Below, in pieces: positions 13,959 through 14,085 of a DNA stretch of 14,085 bases (the first letter of the stretch is position 1; each line of letters starts with the position of its first letter). The translations under genes and the position numbers were made by a program. Below the pieces are notes generated by a model. The model worked only from the letters and a program-made list of their open reading frames with translations. It had not been told where the DNA came from and did not search any database. Source of the stretch: Bacillota bacterium (GTDB taxonomy: Bacteria > Bacillota_C > Negativicutes > JAEYSJ01); contig JAEYSJ010000392.1 of assembly GCA_023434855.1 (NCBI GenBank), forward strand, positions 1 to 14,085. Direction: 5' to 3'.

Positions 13959-14085
13959 TGACCTGCTCCCCGTTGATTAATACACCCCGATGTTAGTAAT
14001 GTCTTCATAAGCCACATGAGGACATCCCCATGAAGAAGCGTTTTTCCGACGAACAGATCATCAGTATTCTCCGCGAAGCGGAAGC
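13959..14085 (+). mobile_element. Left end of an IS3-family insertion sequence (cut by the window edge)
   Basis: A TG-starting end (TGACCTGCTCCCCGTTGATT, 13959-13978) precedes a 70-bp leader and the first codons of an OrfA-type transposase. This is the arrangement of an IS3-family left end. The exact boundary is inferred from the TG and from the partial copy at 11892. The element reads rightwards out of the window and differs in end sequence from the one at the left edge. Confidence 0.6.
14030..14085 (+). CDS. IS3-family transposase OrfA, N-terminal start only
   Basis: ATG 14030 with GAGGA at 14018-14022 (seven bases upstream) opens MKKRFSDEQIISILREAE and continues past the window end. This is the characteristic N-terminus of the HTH_Tnp_1 OrfA proteins of IS3-family elements. 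The remainder, including any frameshift to OrfB, is not visible. Confidence 0.85.
   Translation, partial: MKKRFSDEQIISILREAE

Overview
The window reads as accessory DNA of an enterobacterium (Klebsiella/Enterobacter/Citrobacter-like). The protein sequences, the clear Shine-Dalgarno sites and the GC-rich tyrosine recombinase next to IS3-family ends all point that way. The recombinase at 12726-13709 and the AT-rich tract beside it would suit an IncF-type plasmid backbone or a genomic island. This is inference; no replication gene is visible.

Layout. Positions 1-127 are the tail of an IS3-family insertion sequence, followed by about 490 bp of mostly non-coding DNA. Positions 620-4351 hold a redox/electrophile-stress block. 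It has an AhpD-like gene on the plus strand with a strong terminator, then a converging minus-strand operon (GNAT acetyltransferase, FMN azoreductase, second AhpD-like protein). A MocR/PdxR-type regulator is transcribed divergently from that operon. Positions 4609-8175 hold a two-gene EmrB/EmrA-type efflux operon and a divergent IclR-family regulator. Their shared 149-bp control region carries TACATTGT repeats lying on both predicted promoters. Positions 8321-9660 hold a small NTF2-like (DUF4440) gene and a lipoprotein gene whose signal peptide is cut by a stop at codon 4, among degenerate copies of a palindromic intergenic repeat. Positions 9707-11831 hold a LysR regulator and a divergent FAD-dependent monooxygenase. 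A GFA-family zinc-binding protein (12095-12523) follows. The window ends with a tyrosine recombinase of different base composition and the left end plus first codons of another IS3-family element.

How it fits together. Three regulator/target pairs of the same design stand side by side (MocR with GNAT-azoR-ahpD, IclR with emrB-emrA, LysR with a flavin monooxygenase), each divergent and each with an enzyme or pump suited to toxic organic compounds: quinones, azo or nitro compounds, phenolics, peroxides. The AhpD-like and GFA proteins suit the same theme. No target compound can be read from the sequence. No CRISPR array, tRNA or rRNA was seen.
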